Position numbers and translations under genes: made by a program. From the NCBI RefSeq assembly GCF_002813455.1, contig NZ_PHHE01000001.1, forward strand, positions 62,001 to 126,000: a DNA stretch of 64,000 bases, given 5' to 3'. This document shows positions 32,621 through 42,534 of this stretch, one piece after another; within the stretch, counting starts at the first letter, position 1, and the number at the start of each line of letters is the position of its first letter. The DNA comes from Pseudomonas baetica (GTDB lineage Bacteria > Pseudomonadota > Gammaproteobacteria > Pseudomonadales > Pseudomonadaceae). The notes under the pieces were generated by a model, which was given only the letters and a program-made list of their open reading frames with translations, did not search any database and was not told where the DNA came from.

Positions 32621-32663
32621 TAAGCCTTAGGTAACTTTTAAATGAAGCTCAGGAGTCAACCTT

Positions 32664-33845
32664 ATGCTTAGCGTCCAGGATCGTGCCATCGTCAAATCCA
32701 CCGTGCCCCTGCTGGAAAGCGGCGGCGAGGCGCTGATCACGCACTTCTACCGCATGATGCTCGCCGAATACCCGCAAGTCCGCCCGTTGTTCAACCAGGC
32801 GCACCAGTCCAGTGGCGACCAGCCGCGTGCCCTGGCCAACGGCGTGCTGATGTATGCACGGCATATCGACCAGCTCGACCAGTTGGGCGATCTGGTGGCG
32901 AAGATCATCAACAAGCATGTTGCTCTGCAAATCCTGCCGGAGCACTACCCGATTGTCGGTGCCTGCCTGTTACGCGCCATCTGCGAAGTGCTTGGCGATG
33001 AAATCGCCACGCCTGAAGTGATGAGCGCATGGGGCGCGGCTTACGGCCAACTGGCCGACATTCTGATTGGCGCCGAAACCGCCATCTACGACCAGAAAGA
33101 ACACGCCGTCGGCGGCTGGCGCGGCGCGCGGGAGTTCATTGTGGCGGCCAAGGTTGAGGAGAGCGCGGAAATCACTTCGTTCTACTTCGAGCCAGCGGAC
33201 AAAGGCCCGATCCTCGCGGCCGAACCGGGTCAGTACATCGGCATGAAGCTGTTCCTCGACGGCGAAGAAATCCGCCGTAACTACTCGCTGTCGGCGCTGG
33301 CGAACAACGGCCAGTACCGCATCAGCGTCAAGCGCGAACCGGGCGGCCGTGCCTCCAATTATTTGCACGATCAGCTACACGTCGGCGCGAGCATTCAACT
33401 GTTTCCGCCATCGGGCGAGTTCACCCTGACTGCCAGCGACAAGCCGCTGGTACTGATCAGCGGCGGTGTCGGCATCACCCCGACCTTGGCGATGCTCGAA
33501 GCGGCGCTGCAAACCAAGCGCCCGGTGCACTTTATCCACTGCGCGCGTAACGGCAGTGTGCATGCGTTCCGTGACTGGATCGATGAGTTGGCTGCGCGTC
33601 ATCCGCAACTCAAGCGTTTCTACTGCTACGCCGAAGATGACGGCGTGAGCCCGGCGGCGGACAAGGTCGGGATGTTGAGCCAGGAGTTGCTGGGTGAATG
33701 GCTGCCAGAGCAGCGCGATGTCGACGCTTACTTCCTTGGCCCGAAAGGTTTCATGGGGGCGATCAAGCGCCACCTGAAAGCGCTGGGTGTGCCGCAGAAG
33801 CAGAGCCGGTATGAGTTCTTTGGGCCGGCTGCGGCTTTGGAGTGA
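32664..33845 (+). CDS. hmp: Hmp, flavohaemoglobin (nitric oxide dioxygenase)
   Basis: Hmp oxidises NO to nitrate using O2 and NAD(P)H, and protects the cell from nitrosative stress. The 393-residue product has the globin domain with Tyr29, Gln53 and proximal His85 in the positions known from E. coli Hmp. An FAD domain (RRNYSLSALANNGQYRISVK) and an NAD domain (LISGGVGITPTLAMLEAAL) follow. The divergent norR gene and the three operators show NO-dependent sigma-54 control. It is also called fhp in Pseudomonas. Confidence 0.97.
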   Translation: MLSVQDRAIVKSTVPLLESGGEALITHFYRMMLAEYPQVRPLFNQAHQSSGDQPRALANGVLMYARHIDQLDQLGDLVAKIINKHVALQILPEHYPIVGACLLRAICEVLGDEIATPEVMSAWGAAYGQLADILIGAETAIYDQKEHAVGGWRGAREFIVAAKVEESAEITSFYFEPADKGPILAAEPGQYIGMKLFLDGEEIRRNYSLSALANNGQYRISVKREPGGRASNYLHDQLHVGASIQLFPPSGEFTLTASDKPLVLISGGVGITPTLAMLEAALQTKRPVHFIHCARNGSVHAFRDWIDELAARHPQLKRFYCYAEDDGVSPAADKVGMLSQELLGEWLPEQRDVDAYFLGPKGFMGAIKRHLKALGVPQKQSRYEFFGPAAALE

Positions 33846-33866
33846 TCTGAAACCGCGTCGCCTTCA

Positions 33867-33941
33867 TTCGCGAGCAGGCTCGCTCCCACATTGGATCTGC
33901 GTTGAACACAAATCCCCTGTGGGAGCGAGCCTGCTCGCGAA
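33867..33941. repeat. Inverted pair of REP elements
   Basis: TTCGCGAGCAGGCTCGCTCC (33867-33890) and its reverse complement (33918-33941) lie just after the hmp stop. They probably stabilise or terminate the mRNA; no separate terminator is seen. Confidence 0.85.
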
Positions 33942-34065
33942 GGCCGTTACGCGGTCTCTATTATTAAATTCTGTTTAAAGGTTAATCGTTTCTTAACCGG
34001 TTTATCGTTTATTCCCCGATGCTGATGATAGGCGCTCGTTCGTTTACATGATCAGGATCGCCCCC

Positions 34066-34626
34066 ATGTCGCACCTCACCTTGTCCCGTCGTTCCAGTCT
34101 CGCTGCCCTGAGCCTGTCGGCTTCGCTGCTGGCCAGCCCGTTTGCTTCTGCCGAATCTGCCCTGATAAAACCGCAGACCTTGATCGTTGATCAGAGCCTG
34201 CCCAAGGCGCAGGCACAAGCCATGGAACTCGCGGCGCGGCGTTACGGCAGTTTCTGGAATTCCGGTGAAGAAGCGTTGGCCACGGCGGCGCTATCGCCGC
34301 AGTTCGTCGACAAGACCCCGCCCGAAGGTCGGGTGCAGGGGCCGACCGGGCCATTGCTGGCGTCGAAGTTCTTTCGCACGGCGGTGCCTGATTTGAGCTG
34401 CGATATCGAGCAAATGATCGTCGCCGGTGATCGCGTGGTGGTGCATCTGCACTTTCGCGGGCATTTCACTGGCACCTTCAAGGCTCTCAAAGGGCAGGGC
34501 CAGCGTGTAGACTTCCGGGCAACCGATATCTATCAGATCGACAACGGTCGCATCGCGGCCAATTGGCATATCGAAGACAACATCAGCCTGATGGCGCAAC
34601 TGCAAGCGCAGCCGCCGGCCAGCTGA
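34066..34626 (+). CDS. Exported SnoaL-like (ester cyclase/NTF2-fold) protein
   Basis: The 186-residue product begins with a twin-arginine-like signal (TLSRRSSLAALSLSASLLAS, then SPFASA), so Tat export is plausible. The mature part resembles SnoaL-like NTF2-fold proteins: a helical start with RRYGSFWNSGEEALA, then VAGDRVVVHLHFRGHFTGTF and DIYQIDNGRIAANWHIED. The reaction is unknown. An ATG at 34048 is possible, but the ATG at 34066 has AGGA upstream and gives the better signal peptide. dsbB follows after 25 bases. Confidence 0.78.
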   Translation: MSHLTLSRRSSLAALSLSASLLASPFASAESALIKPQTLIVDQSLPKAQAQAMELAARRYGSFWNSGEEALATAALSPQFVDKTPPEGRVQGPTGPLLASKFFRTAVPDLSCDIEQMIVAGDRVVVHLHFRGHFTGTFKALKGQGQRVDFRATDIYQIDNGRIAANWHIEDNISLMAQLQAQPPAS

Positions 34627-34651
34627 ACCATGGACATATAAGGGAAACGCG

Positions 34652-35161
34652 ATGAGCGAGGAAACGATTCGACTGGGACGTGAGCGGCGCTTTCTGGTGC
34701 TGCTGGGCATCATCTGTCTGGCACTGATCGGTGGTGCGCTGTACATGCAGATCGTGCTCGGCGAGGCGCCTTGCCCACTGTGCATTTTGCAGCGCTATGC
34801 GTTGCTGCTGATCGCGCTGTTCGCGTTCATCGGCGCGGCCATGCGGACCAAGCGCAGCATCACCGTGTTTGAGGTGCTGGTGGTGATTTGCGCGATTGCC
34901 GGTGCCGGCGTGGCCGGGCATCACGTGTACACCCAGTTCTATCCGGCGGTGAGTTGCGGCATTGATGTGTTGCAGCCGATTGTCGATGACCTGCCGCTGG
35001 CGAAAATCTTCCCGCTGGGCTTCCAGGTCGACGGTTTCTGCTCGACGCCGTACCCGCCGATCCTTGGCCTGTCGCTGGCGCAATGGGCGCTGGTGGCGTT
35101 CGTGCTGATCGTGATCCTGGTGCCGCTGCTGACGTCGCGTAATCGAAAAGCACTGCGCTGA
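34652..35161 (+). CDS. dsbB: DsbB, disulfide bond formation protein B
   Basis: This inner-membrane quinone reductase reoxidises DsbA. The 169-residue product has four hydrophobic segments. The first periplasmic loop has the redox pair C41-P-L-C44, and the second loop has C102 and C130 (SCGID and GFCSTP), the complete DsbB set. It is followed by a terminator, then the cyo operon region. It may share a transcript with the SnoaL-like gene upstream. Confidence 0.95.
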   Translation: MSEETIRLGRERRFLVLLGIICLALIGGALYMQIVLGEAPCPLCILQRYALLLIALFAFIGAAMRTKRSITVFEVLVVICAIAGAGVAGHHVYTQFYPAVSCGIDVLQPIVDDLPLAKIFPLGFQVDGFCSTPYPPILGLSLAQWALVAFVLIVILVPLLTSRNRKALR

Positions 35162-35191
35162 ATCAACTATTCGGCGCATTGGCCGATACAG

Positions 35192-35232
35192 AAAACGCCT
35201 CGATTTGCGTATCAGCCAATCGGGGCGTTTTG
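35192..35232 (+). terminator. Terminator after dsbB
   Basis: AACGCCTCGATT (from 35194) pairs with AATCGGGGCGTT (ending near 35230) with one mismatch around an 11-12 base loop. A-rich sequence precedes the stem and TTTT ends it. It lies 31 bases after the dsbB stop. Confidence 0.85.
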
Positions 35233-35909
35233 CATTTCAGAGTGTTTGTGAAAACACCGTGACGAACGGCAAGGGTGGGTGCGACAGGTGTGCGACATGT
35301 TGTCACACAGGCCGTGTCGCAGGCCTTCACAGCGACATGGATTGGTGCGCTGTTACAAAAAAGGATTGGTCTGTTTCGGTGATTTTGCGCTTTTGCACGT
35401 GTGTGCCAGATCAGGCAGTTTTAACAAGCGCGGGCAAATGGCCAGAAGCCTTGGGATATCGGGCTTTGCGCTGATCAGGCATGCAGAAAATGCCTGCAGA
35501 GCTGTCTGAAATGAGGCGCATACACCTACAAATTTTGGTGTTTTTGTTGAGAATTGATTTCGATAACATGCGGCACTTTTGCAAAAATGGCGATGGATTG
35601 TTGCTCGAACGGATAAAAATTATTTCGGGATAAGACATGGTGTATAGGGCGCTACCTATCTACAATCGCCCGCACTGAATTCCCGGCACTGTTCAGCCTT
35701 TATTAAGGAGGCGAGCAGGAAGTCGGGTGTCGAGCAAGTCGCAAGGCTTTCAAGACACCCAGGTGTCGGTGCCTTCCAACTTTCCGCACCAAATGGAATT
35801 GGTCTGTAACAAGGCCTTTGACCACGAATTCGAATAAGAACTGACCGCTGTCCCAGGTTTTGTCGAGCGTCTGACGCGCGACGGGCGGCCCTTATTCAAT
35901 CCAAAGAAA
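35233..35909. other. Long gap before the cyo operon, no supported gene
   Basis: The 677 bases between the dsbB terminator and the cyoA leader ORF hold short open frames without ribosome sites or coding character. They contain small inverted repeats (for example TGTGCGAC/GTCACACA near 35290-35308) and an AT-rich patch near 35520-35640. A strong Shine-Dalgarno-like AAGGAGG near 35705 is not followed by a usable frame. A long untranslated leader with regulatory sites is the likeliest content. Confidence 0.5.
35725..35767 (+). promoter_or_regulatory. Two mutually exclusive hairpins in the cyoA leader
   Basis: GGGTGTC (35725-35731) can pair with GACACCC (35754-35760). The same right arm can instead pair with the following GTGTC (35763-35767) as GACAC-CCAG-GTGTC. 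The two structures exclude each other, as in attenuators. No poly-T follows, so an effect on termination is uncertain. Confidence 0.35.
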
Positions 35910-35990
35910 ATGCCAACCCTTGGCAGGGTGAAGTGTTGGCGATCAAAACCCAACTGCATTGCGCAAGCTGCTTTAGAGGTCGTGAGATGA
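35910..35990 (+). CDS. Possible 26-residue leader peptide coupled to cyoA
   Basis: An ATG at 35910 opens a 26-codon frame (MPTLGRVKCWRSKPNC at its start) whose TGA overlaps the cyoA ATG as ATGA. Such an overlap usually means translational coupling. The ribosome site is weak (AAAGAAAA), and the peptide has no known relative, so it may be chance. Confidence 0.3.
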   Translation: MPTLGRVKCWRSKPNCIAQAALEVVR

Positions 35991-36928
35991 GTAAAAACAG
36001 GTACCCCAGATTACTAGGCCTAGTGCCGCTGCTCGGCACGTTGTTGCTGGGAGGCTGCAACATGACCTTGCTCAATCCAACGGGCCAGGTTGGCCTGGAA
36101 CAGCGCAACCTGATCATCACCGCCACGCTGCTGATGCTGTTGGTTGTGGTGCCGGTTATCGTCATGACCTTCCTGTTTGCCTGGAAGTACCGCGCCTCCA
36201 ACAAAGACGCCATCTACACCCCGAAATGGTCGCACTCGACCAAAATCGAAGTGGCTGTCTGGACCATCCCGGTGCTGATCATCATTGCCCTGGGTTACAT
36301 CACCTACATTTCGACCCACGAACTGGACCCGTATCGTCCGATTGAATCCGACGTCAAGCCGGTGACCATCGAAGTGGTCGCGCTGGACTGGAAGTGGCTG
36401 TTCATCTACCCGGAACAAGGCATTGCCACGGTCAACAAGATCGTGTTCCCGGCGCACACGCCAATCAACTTCAAGATCACCTCCGACGCCGTGATGAACT
36501 CGTTCTTCATCCCGGGCCTGGGCGGCCAGATCTACGCGATGGCGGGCATGCAGACCAAGCTGCACCTGATCGCTGACCGCAACGCTGAAATGGACGGCAT
36601 CTCCGCCAACTACAGCGGCGCGGGTTTCACCGGCATGAAGTTCAAAGCCATCTCAACCACTCAGGAAGATTTCGACGCCTGGGTAAGTGAAGTCAAGAAG
36701 TCACCTAAACAGCTTGATCAGGCTGAATACGCAGCCCTTGCCAAGCCGAGCCAGAACAACCCAGTCGAGCTCTACTCCTCGGTCACGCCGAACCAGTTCC
36801 AGATCATCGTCGACAAGTACGAAGGTATGAAGCCGGGCAAGCCGCTGAAGCACGAGAAGAAAGAGAAAGAAGTGGCGGCCACGGAAATTGACTCGAGTTC
36901 GCATTCAGCTGCCGGGGCAGAGGAGTAA
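35987..36928 (+). CDS. cyoA: CyoA, cytochrome bo3 quinol oxidase subunit II
   Basis: This is subunit II of the proton-pumping terminal oxidase. The 313-residue product is a lipoprotein (signal LVPLLGTLLLGGC with the lipobox cysteine) with two membrane segments and a cupredoxin domain lacking the CuA ligands, as expected of quinol oxidases. FIPGLGGQIYAMAGM and NYSGAGFTGMKFKA are family motifs. The ATG at 35987 has AGAGGT upstream; an open stretch further up begins with TTG and spoils the signal. It is the first gene of cyoABCDE. Confidence 0.96.
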   Translation: MSKNRYPRLLGLVPLLGTLLLGGCNMTLLNPTGQVGLEQRNLIITATLLMLLVVVPVIVMTFLFAWKYRASNKDAIYTPKWSHSTKIEVAVWTIPVLIIIALGYITYISTHELDPYRPIESDVKPVTIEVVALDWKWLFIYPEQGIATVNKIVFPAHTPINFKITSDAVMNSFFIPGLGGQIYAMAGMQTKLHLIADRNAEMDGISANYSGAGFTGMKFKAISTTQEDFDAWVSEVKKSPKQLDQAEYAALAKPSQNNPVELYSSVTPNQFQIIVDKYEGMKPGKPLKHEKKEKEVAATEIDSSSHSAAGAEE

Positions 36929-36931
36929 ACG

Positions 36932-38962
36932 ATGTTTGGTAAATTAAGTTGGGAAGCAGTCCCATTCCACGAGCCGATCGTGATGGTGACCATCGCCATG
37001 ATCGCCCTCGGTGGTCTGGCGCTGTTCGCTGCAATCACCTACTTCAAGAAGTGGACTTACTTGTGGACCGAGTGGCTGACGTCGGTCGACCACAAGAAAA
37101 TCGGCGTGATGTACATCATCGTCGCCATGGTCATGCTGCTGCGCGGTTTTGCCGACGCCATCATGATGCGTACCCAGCTGGCCATGGCCACCGAGGGTTC
37201 GCCTGGCTACTTGCCGCCTGAACACTATGACCAGATCTTCACCGCTCACGGTGTGATCATGATCATCTTCATGGCGATGCCATTCTTCACCGGCCTGATG
37301 AACCTTGCAGTGCCGCTGCAGATCGGCGCGCGTGACGTTGCCTTCCCGTTCCTGAACTCCCTGAGCTTCTGGCTGCTGGTGTCCGGCGTTGTGCTGATCA
37401 ACCTGTCCCTGGGCGTCGGCGAATTCGCCAAGACCGGTTGGGTTGCTTATCCACCGCTGTCGGGTCTGCAATACAGCCCTGGCGTGGGGATGGACTACTA
37501 CATCTGGGCGCTACAGCTATCCGGGTTGGGTACAACGCTAACGGGGGTTAACTTCCTCGCTACCGTACTGAAAATGCGTACCCCTGGCATGAAACTGATG
37601 GACATGCCGATCTTCACCTGGACCTGCACCTGGGCAAACGTTCTGATCGTGGCTTCGTTCCCGATCCTGACCGCTACCCTGGCACTGCTGACCCTTGACC
37701 GTTACATGGATTTCCACATTTTCACCAATGAACTTGGTGGCAATCCAATGATGTACGTTAACCTGTTCTGGGCGTGGGGCCACCCTGAGGTTTACATCCT
37801 GATCCTGCCGGCATTCGGCATCTTCTCGGAAGTGATCTCGGCGTTCACCGGCAAGAAACTGTTCGGCCACCACTCGATGATCTACGCCTCGGGCGCGATC
37901 TCGGTACTGGGCTTCATGGTCTGGCTGCACCACTTCTTCACCATGGGTTCGGGTGCCAGCGTCAACGCCTTCTTCGGTCTGGCGACGATGCTGATTTCCA
38001 TCCCGACGGGTGTGAAGCTATTCAACTGGCTGTTCACCATCTACCAGGGCCGTCTGCGCTTCACCAGCCAGGTGATGTGGACGCTGGGCTTCATGGTGAC
38101 CTTCGCCATCGGCGGCATGACCGGCGTACTGCTGGCCATCCCGGGTGCTGACTTCGTTCTGCACAACAGCCTGTTCGTGATCGCGCACTTCCACAACGTG
38201 ATCATCGGCGGTGCGGTATTCGGTTACATCGCAGGTTTCGCGTTCTACTTCCCGAAAGCGTTCGGCTTCAAGCTGCACGAAGGCTGGGGTAAAGCAGCGT
38301 TCTGGTTCTGGATCTCGGGCTTCTTCGTCGCGTTCATGCCGCTCTATGCACTGGGCTTCATGGGCATGACCCGTCGTCTGAACGCCACCACCAACCCTGA
38401 GTGGGTACCGTACCTGTACGTTGCCATGTTCGGTGCGGTGATGATCGCTGTCGGTATCGCTTGCCAGCTGATCCAGCTGTACGTATCGGTGCGTGACCGC
38501 AACAAGCCAGAGAACGTTTGCGATCACGGTGACCCGTGGAATGCACACACTCTGGAATGGTCGACCTCGTCGCCACCTCCGTTCTACAACTTTGCTGTGC
38601 TGCCTAAGGCTGACTGCATCGACCCGTTCACCGAAGCCAAGGAAAACGGTACTGCGTACCAGCGTCCGGCCAAGTACGAGCCGATCCACATGCCGAACAA
38701 CACCGCTACCGGTGTGGTGATGGGCGCACTGTTGACCGTCTTCGGTTTCGCGATGATCTGGCACATCTGGTGGCTGGCGATCGCGAGCCTGGTAGGCACT
38801 GTCGTCTACTTCGTGATCCACGCTGCACGTGACGACCAGGGCTATATGGTTCCGGTTGAAACGATCGAGCGCATCGAAGCCGAGCAGCACAAGCGTCTGG
38901 TTGCGGCAGGGAAAATCCCGGCCGGTGCCACCCGTGTTGAAACCTCGTTGGAACAGGCTTAA
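36932..38962 (+). CDS. cyoB: CyoB, cytochrome bo3 quinol oxidase subunit I
   Basis: This haem-copper catalytic subunit reduces O2 to water with quinol electrons and pumps protons. The 676-residue product shows [11 protein letters not shown] near the low-spin haem ligand, [17 protein letters not shown] with the CuB His-Tyr pair, HHFFTMGSG with two further CuB histidines, and [11 protein letters not shown] with the haem ligands. It starts three bases after the cyoA stop and ends three bases before cyoC. Confidence 0.98.
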   Translation: MFGKLSWEAVPFHEPIVMVTIAMIALGGLALFAAITYFKKWTYLWTEWLTSVDHKKIGVMYIIVAMVMLLRGFADAIMMRTQLAMATEGSPGYLPPEHYDQIFTAHGVIMIIFMAMPFFTGLMNLAVPLQIGARDVAFPFLNSLSFWLLVSGVVLINLSLGVGEFAKTGWVAYPPLSGLQYSPGVGMDYYIWALQLSGLGTTLTGVNFLATVLKMRTPGMKLMDMPIFTWTCTWANVLIVASFPILTATLALLTLDRYMDFHIFTNELGGNPMMYVNLFWAWGHPEVYILILPAFGIFSEVISAFTGKKLFGHHSMIYASGAISVLGFMVWLHHFFTMGSGASVNAFFGLATMLISIPTGVKLFNWLFTIYQGRLRFTSQVMWTLGFMVTFAIGGMTGVLLAIPGADFVLHNSLFVIAHFHNVIIGGAVFGYIAGFAFYFPKAFGFKLHEGWGKAAFWFWISGFFVAFMPLYALGFMGMTRRLNATTNPEWVPYLYVAMFGAVMIAVGIACQLIQLYVSVRDRNKPENVCDHGDPWNAHTLEWSTSSPPPFYNFAVLPKADCIDPFTEAKENGTAYQRPAKYEPIHMPNNTATGVVMGALLTVFGFAMIWHIWWLAIASLVGTVVYFVIHAARDDQGYMVPVETIERIEAEQHKRLVAAGKIPAGATRVETSLEQA

Positions 38963-38965
38963 ACC

Positions 38966-39589
38966 ATGTCGAATTTAGTGACCAATGTTGGACACGCCCA
39001 TGGTGACCATGGGCACGATGACCATCACCACGACTCGGGCGAGATGACCGTATACGGTTTCTGGCTCTACCTGATGACCGACTGCATTCTGTTTGCGTCG
39101 ATCTTCGCGGTGTACGCAGTACTGGTAAACAACGTAGCCGGTGGCCCAGCGGGCCACGACATCTTCGAACTGCCCTACGTGCTGGGCGAAACCGCTCTGC
39201 TGTTGTTCAGTTCGATCACCTACGGCTTCGCCATGCTGGCGTTGTACAAAGGCAAGAAGCAGGCGGTCCTGGGTTGGTTGTTCATGACCTTCCTGCTCGG
39301 CGCCGGCTTTATCGCCATGGAGATCAACGAGTTCCACCTGCTGATCTCCGAGGGCTTCGGTCCTAGCCGTTCGGGCTTCCTGTCGGCGTTCTTCACCCTG
39401 GTCGGTACCCACGGTCTGCACGTATCTGCAGGTCTGATCTGGATGGGCATCATGATGTACCAGGTCAACAAGCACGGCCTGACGGCGACCAACAAGACCC
39501 GTCTGAGCTGCCTGAGCCTGTTCTGGCACTTCCTGGACGTGGTGTGGATCTGCGTATTCACCGTTGTTTACCTGATGGGGACTCTGTAA
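38966..39589 (+). CDS. cyoC: CyoC, cytochrome bo3 quinol oxidase subunit III
   Basis: This 207-residue membrane subunit has a His-rich N terminus ([18 protein letters not shown]) and five hydrophobic segments, including [18 protein letters not shown] and [17 protein letters not shown], typical of subunit III of bo3 oxidases. It overlaps the cyoD start by one base (TAATG). Confidence 0.97.
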   Translation: MSNLVTNVGHAHGDHGHDDHHHDSGEMTVYGFWLYLMTDCILFASIFAVYAVLVNNVAGGPAGHDIFELPYVLGETALLLFSSITYGFAMLALYKGKKQAVLGWLFMTFLLGAGFIAMEINEFHLLISEGFGPSRSGFLSAFFTLVGTHGLHVSAGLIWMGIMMYQVNKHGLTATNKTRLSCLSLFWHFLDVVWICVFTVVYLMGTL

Positions 39590-39924
39590 TGGCTAATGCA
39601 CACTCCCATGACAGCCATGATGCTGGCCACGGCAGCGTAAAGTCGTACGCCATTGGCTTCATCCTGTCGGTGATCCTGACCGTCATCCCGTTCGGCCTGG
39701 TGATGTACCCGAGCCTGCCGAAGGCGACGACGCTGGCAATCGTTCTGTTGTTCGCAGTGATCCAGGTGATCGTTCACCTGTATTACTTCCTGCACCTGGA
39801 CCGTTCCATCGCTCAGCGTAACAACGTGATCGCGTTTGTCTTCACGGCCATCGTGATCGTGCTGCTGGTTGGCCTGTCGCTGTGGATCATGTTCAGCATT
39901 CACACGTACATGATGGCGAAGTGA
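39589..39924 (+). CDS. cyoD: CyoD, cytochrome bo3 quinol oxidase subunit IV
   Basis: This 111-residue membrane subunit has a His-rich start ([15 protein letters not shown]) and three hydrophobic segments, with [12 protein letters not shown] in the middle, as in CyoD. The ATG at 39589 overlaps the cyoC stop. It helps assemble or stabilise the oxidase. Confidence 0.96.
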   Translation: MANAHSHDSHDAGHGSVKSYAIGFILSVILTVIPFGLVMYPSLPKATTLAIVLLFAVIQVIVHLYYFLHLDRSIAQRNNVIAFVFTAIVIVLLVGLSLWIMFSIHTYMMAK

Positions 39925-39934
39925 GGTAGACCCG

Positions 39935-40822
39935 ATGTCGCTCAAGCACTTTATCCAAATCACCAAACCGGGGATCATTTTCGGTAACGTGCTTTCTGTG
40001 GCAGGCGGGTTCTTCCTGGCCTCGAAAGGGCATGTCGATCTGGCGGTGTTTCTGGCAGCCATGATCGGCACCTCCCTGGTTGTAGCCTCCGGTTGCGTGT
40101 TCAACAACTGCATCGACCGCGACATCGACCTGAAGATGGAGCGCACTAAAAACCGGGTGCTGGTGCAGGGCTTGATCTCCCTGAAACTGGCCCTGGTCTA
40201 TGCGACCATCCTTGGTGTTCTCGGCGTTGCGTTGTTGTACAAGGTGGCCAATCCGTTGGCCGCCCTGTTCGCGGTCATCGGCTTCGTCATCTACGTCGGC
40301 TTCTACAGCCTGTACCTCAAGCGCAAGTCGGTTCACGGCACGCTGGTGGGCAGTCTGTCGGGCGCCATGCCGCCAGTGATCGGTTACGTTGCCGTAACCA
40401 ACAGCTTCGACATGGCCGCGCTGGTCCTGCTGGTGATGTTCAGCCTGTGGCAGATGCCGCATTCCTACGCCATCGCGATCTTCCGCTTCAACGATTACCT
40501 GGCCGCATCGATTCCGGTGCTGCCAGTGAAGCGCGGGATTAAAGTGGCCAAGAAGCACATCCTGCTCTACATCCTGGCGTTCCTCGTGGCGACCTTGATG
40601 CTGACCTTCAGCGGCTACGCCGGCATGAGCTACCTCGCTGTCGCCGCGGCCATGGGCATGTACTGGTTGTACATGGCCTGGACCGGCTACAAGGCAGTGG
40701 ATGACACGGTCTGGGCACGCAAGCTGTTCGTGTTCTCGATCTTCACCATCACCGCGCTGAGCGTCATGATGTCCCTGGACTTCAAGGTGCCAAGCGAGCT
40801 GCTGCTGACGTACGCGCCGTAA
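39935..40822 (+). CDS. cyoE: CyoE, protohaem IX farnesyltransferase (haem O synthase)
   Basis: This UbiA-family membrane enzyme farnesylates haem B to haem O for the bo3 oxidase. The 295-residue product shows the two Asp-rich prenyltransferase motifs, [15 protein letters not shown] and the later [14 protein letters not shown]. It begins ten bases after cyoD and ends the operon, with a terminator 20 bases downstream. Confidence 0.97.
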   Translation: MSLKHFIQITKPGIIFGNVLSVAGGFFLASKGHVDLAVFLAAMIGTSLVVASGCVFNNCIDRDIDLKMERTKNRVLVQGLISLKLALVYATILGVLGVALLYKVANPLAALFAVIGFVIYVGFYSLYLKRKSVHGTLVGSLSGAMPPVIGYVAVTNSFDMAALVLLVMFSLWQMPHSYAIAIFRFNDYLAASIPVLPVKRGIKVAKKHILLYILAFLVATLMLTFSGYAGMSYLAVAAAMGMYWLYMAWTGYKAVDDTVWARKLFVFSIFTITALSVMMSLDFKVPSELLLTYAP

Positions 40823-40840
40823 GGTTTCGAGGCTTCAAGA

Positions 40841-40876
40841 AAAACCCCGCATATCGAGAGATGTGCGGGGTTTTTT
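40841..40876 (+). terminator. Terminator of the cyo operon
   Basis: AAAACCCCGCA pairs with TGTGCGGGGTTTT around a short loop, with six T after the stem. It closes cyoABCDE. Confidence 0.92.
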
Positions 40877-40910
40877 GTTGCGCGGATTATGCTGATTTGA
40901 TGTGCGGCGA

Positions 40911-40985
40911 TTCGCGAGCAGGCTCGCTCCCACAGGGAATATGTGATCGACGCAGATCACATGTGGGAGCGAGCCTGCTCGCGAA
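40911..40985. repeat. Inverted pair of REP elements
   Basis: TTCGCGAGCAGGCTCGCTCC (40911-40934) and its reverse complement (40962-40985). The spacer contains its own inverted repeat, GTGATC/GATCAC. It lies between the cyo terminator and the RidA-like gene. Confidence 0.85.
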
Positions 40986-41128
40986 TCGCAACGTCACTGA
41001 ATTTGCTGGGTTGCCGGTTGCAGACTTCCGGTAAACCCCCTAGATTTGGATCCAACCATAACGGTAATAGCGCCATGCCACTTCGCAGGGACACTGTTAT
41101 TCATGCATCAATCGAGAGGCTGGGCGAA

Positions 41129-41620
41129 ATGACTGAGAGGATGACCTGCGACGAGCGTTTTATTGCCCTGGCCCAAGAGCTGAACTATGACATTTATGGC
41201 GAGAACACCGCCGGCGGCAATTACGCGCCGCTGATCCGTCATCACGATGAGTTGTACATCAGCGGCATGGTGCCGCGCACCCATGGCAAGATTCAGTACC
41301 CCGGCCGCGTTGGCCTGGAGTTGACCCTAAAGGACGCGCAGGCCGCCGCCAGCATCAGTGCGATGCGCTGTCTGGCGTTGATTGTCGATGCGGTCGGTTC
41401 GCTGGACAAGATTCGGGCGTTGTTGCGGGTCACGGTGTACGTGAAGTCCACCCCGGACTTCGTTGACCTGAGCGAAGTGGCCAACGGTGCATCGGACGTG
41501 TTCAGCCACGTGCTCGGCGATGCCGGGCGGCACACGCGCACGACGGTCGGTGTGTATCAGTTGCCGAAGAACGCGGCGATTGAAGTCGACATGATTGTGG
41601 CATTGCACTCTGGCGCCTGA
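41129..41620 (+). CDS. RidA/YjgF-family protein
   Basis: The 163-residue protein belongs to the RidA/YjgF/UK114 superfamily, whose best-known members deaminate reactive enamines or imines. Visible features are YISGMVPRTHGKIQYPGRVG at the start of the fold, a helix with ISAMRCLALIVDAVGSLDK, and the C-terminal RTTVGVYQLPKNAAIEVDMI. The arginine near the end, common in catalytic RidA, appears as GRHTRTTVG. A start at 41129 (MTERMTCDER) is preferred for length; an ATG at 41075 is possible. A bidirectional terminator follows. Confidence 0.8.
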   Translation: MTERMTCDERFIALAQELNYDIYGENTAGGNYAPLIRHHDELYISGMVPRTHGKIQYPGRVGLELTLKDAQAAASISAMRCLALIVDAVGSLDKIRALLRVTVYVKSTPDFVDLSEVANGASDVFSHVLGDAGRHTRTTVGVYQLPKNAAIEVDMIVALHSGA

Positions 41621-41641
41621 ATCGCCCGAAAGCCACACAAC

Positions 41642-41677
41642 AAAAAGCCCCGCCTGAATCTCAGGGCGGGGCTTTTT
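41642..41677. terminator. Bidirectional terminator
   Basis: A perfect stem AAAAAGCCCCGCCTGA / TCAGGGCGGGGCTTTTT with a tiny loop lies between the converging RidA-like gene and the 41694-42398 gene. It has A and T runs on both sides and can serve both. Confidence 0.92.
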
Positions 41678-41693
41678 CGCAAGCGTTGCCGTA

Positions 41694-42398
41694 TTACTGC
41701 GCGGCGATGCTATAGCCATCGAACGCGGTCTGCTGTTGCAGTGCGGTGATGATGTTCTTGCGGTTTACCGCCTGCTCAGTACCGGCGTTATCGACGAAGA
41801 CTTCGCTTTCCAGCTCCGCTTCTTCGCCTTCACCGACGAAGGTGAAACCGAGGAATTCCAGTGCTTCACGGTCAACGTTCAAGCGCGAACGCGGTGTGCG
41901 CAGCGGCAGGGTCACGCTGCTGCCGTCCTTGCTGATGGTGAAGATCTCGACTTCTTTCTTCGCGCGGGCAGCCTTGCTCTTGCCACCGCTCGGGTTGCTG
42001 ATCGCCTGATGCGTCTGGTTCAGCACTTTGAGCGCCAGGCCATAAACGATTTCCTGGAACGCCGGATCGTCCTTGAAGCTGGAGAGGATGCGGCCGATAG
42101 AGAACTTGCTGCTCAGGTCTTCAAGGGCGGCAATGTCCGCAGCCTCGGCGTCCTTCAATGCCTTGAGTTCGCCCATCAGTTCGTAGGCCTTGTCGTCATC
42201 GAAGCGGTCGTGTGCCTGGCGGATCGCGGCGCGCAGTTCGCGGATCTGGTCGCTCTCGCGGGTCGACTGGAACGCGTCCAGGACCATCTCGCTGATGATT
42301 TTGGCTTGTGGCAGGTGTTGTGAAAGATTGATGGAGTTTTCGTATTCCGCTTTGGACGATTCGGTAACTACGGATTCAGCGGTGTTGAAATCGGACAT
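41694..42398 (-). CDS. Protein of unknown function, 234 residues
   Basis: I do not recognise a family. The N-terminal two thirds is helical and charged (for example REAAIRQAHDRFDDDKAYE-like spacing, with ELRAAIRQAHDRF and ALKDAEAADIAALEDL), with coiled-coil character. A basic patch (GGKSKAARAKKEVEIF) is followed by a small beta-rich region (TISKDGSSVTLPLRTPRSRL). No signal peptide or membrane segment is seen, so it is probably cytoplasmic. It has its own terminator. Confidence 0.65.
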   Translation of the reverse strand: MSDFNTAESVVTESSKAEYENSINLSQHLPQAKIISEMVLDAFQSTRESDQIRELRAAIRQAHDRFDDDKAYELMGELKALKDAEAADIAALEDLSSKFSIGRILSSFKDDPAFQEIVYGLALKVLNQTHQAISNPSGGKSKAARAKKEVEIFTISKDGSSVTLPLRTPRSRLNVDREALEFLGFTFVGEGEEAELESEVFVDNAGTEQAVNRKNIITALQQQTAFDGYSIAAQ

Positions 42399-42534
42399 TG
42401 AAATTTCACTACTTTTTTAACTTGAGTGGAGATGAGCAAGCACGGGGCTTTTTCAGGCCGACTAATTTAGGGGAGCGGGGCGGCGTTGTCACGGAGCAAC
42501 GGGTCGGTGGTCGAGGTTTTTTCCCGCCGACTCA

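Noticed and set aside
35545..35575. Anr/FNR-type box upstream of cyo
   Set aside because: Only the half-site TTGAT is good; the second half (ATAAC) matches ATCAA poorly, so it was not listed.
35205..35640. Short open frames between dsbB and cyoA on both strands
   Set aside because: No ribosome sites, no recognisable composition, and one overlaps the dsbB terminator.
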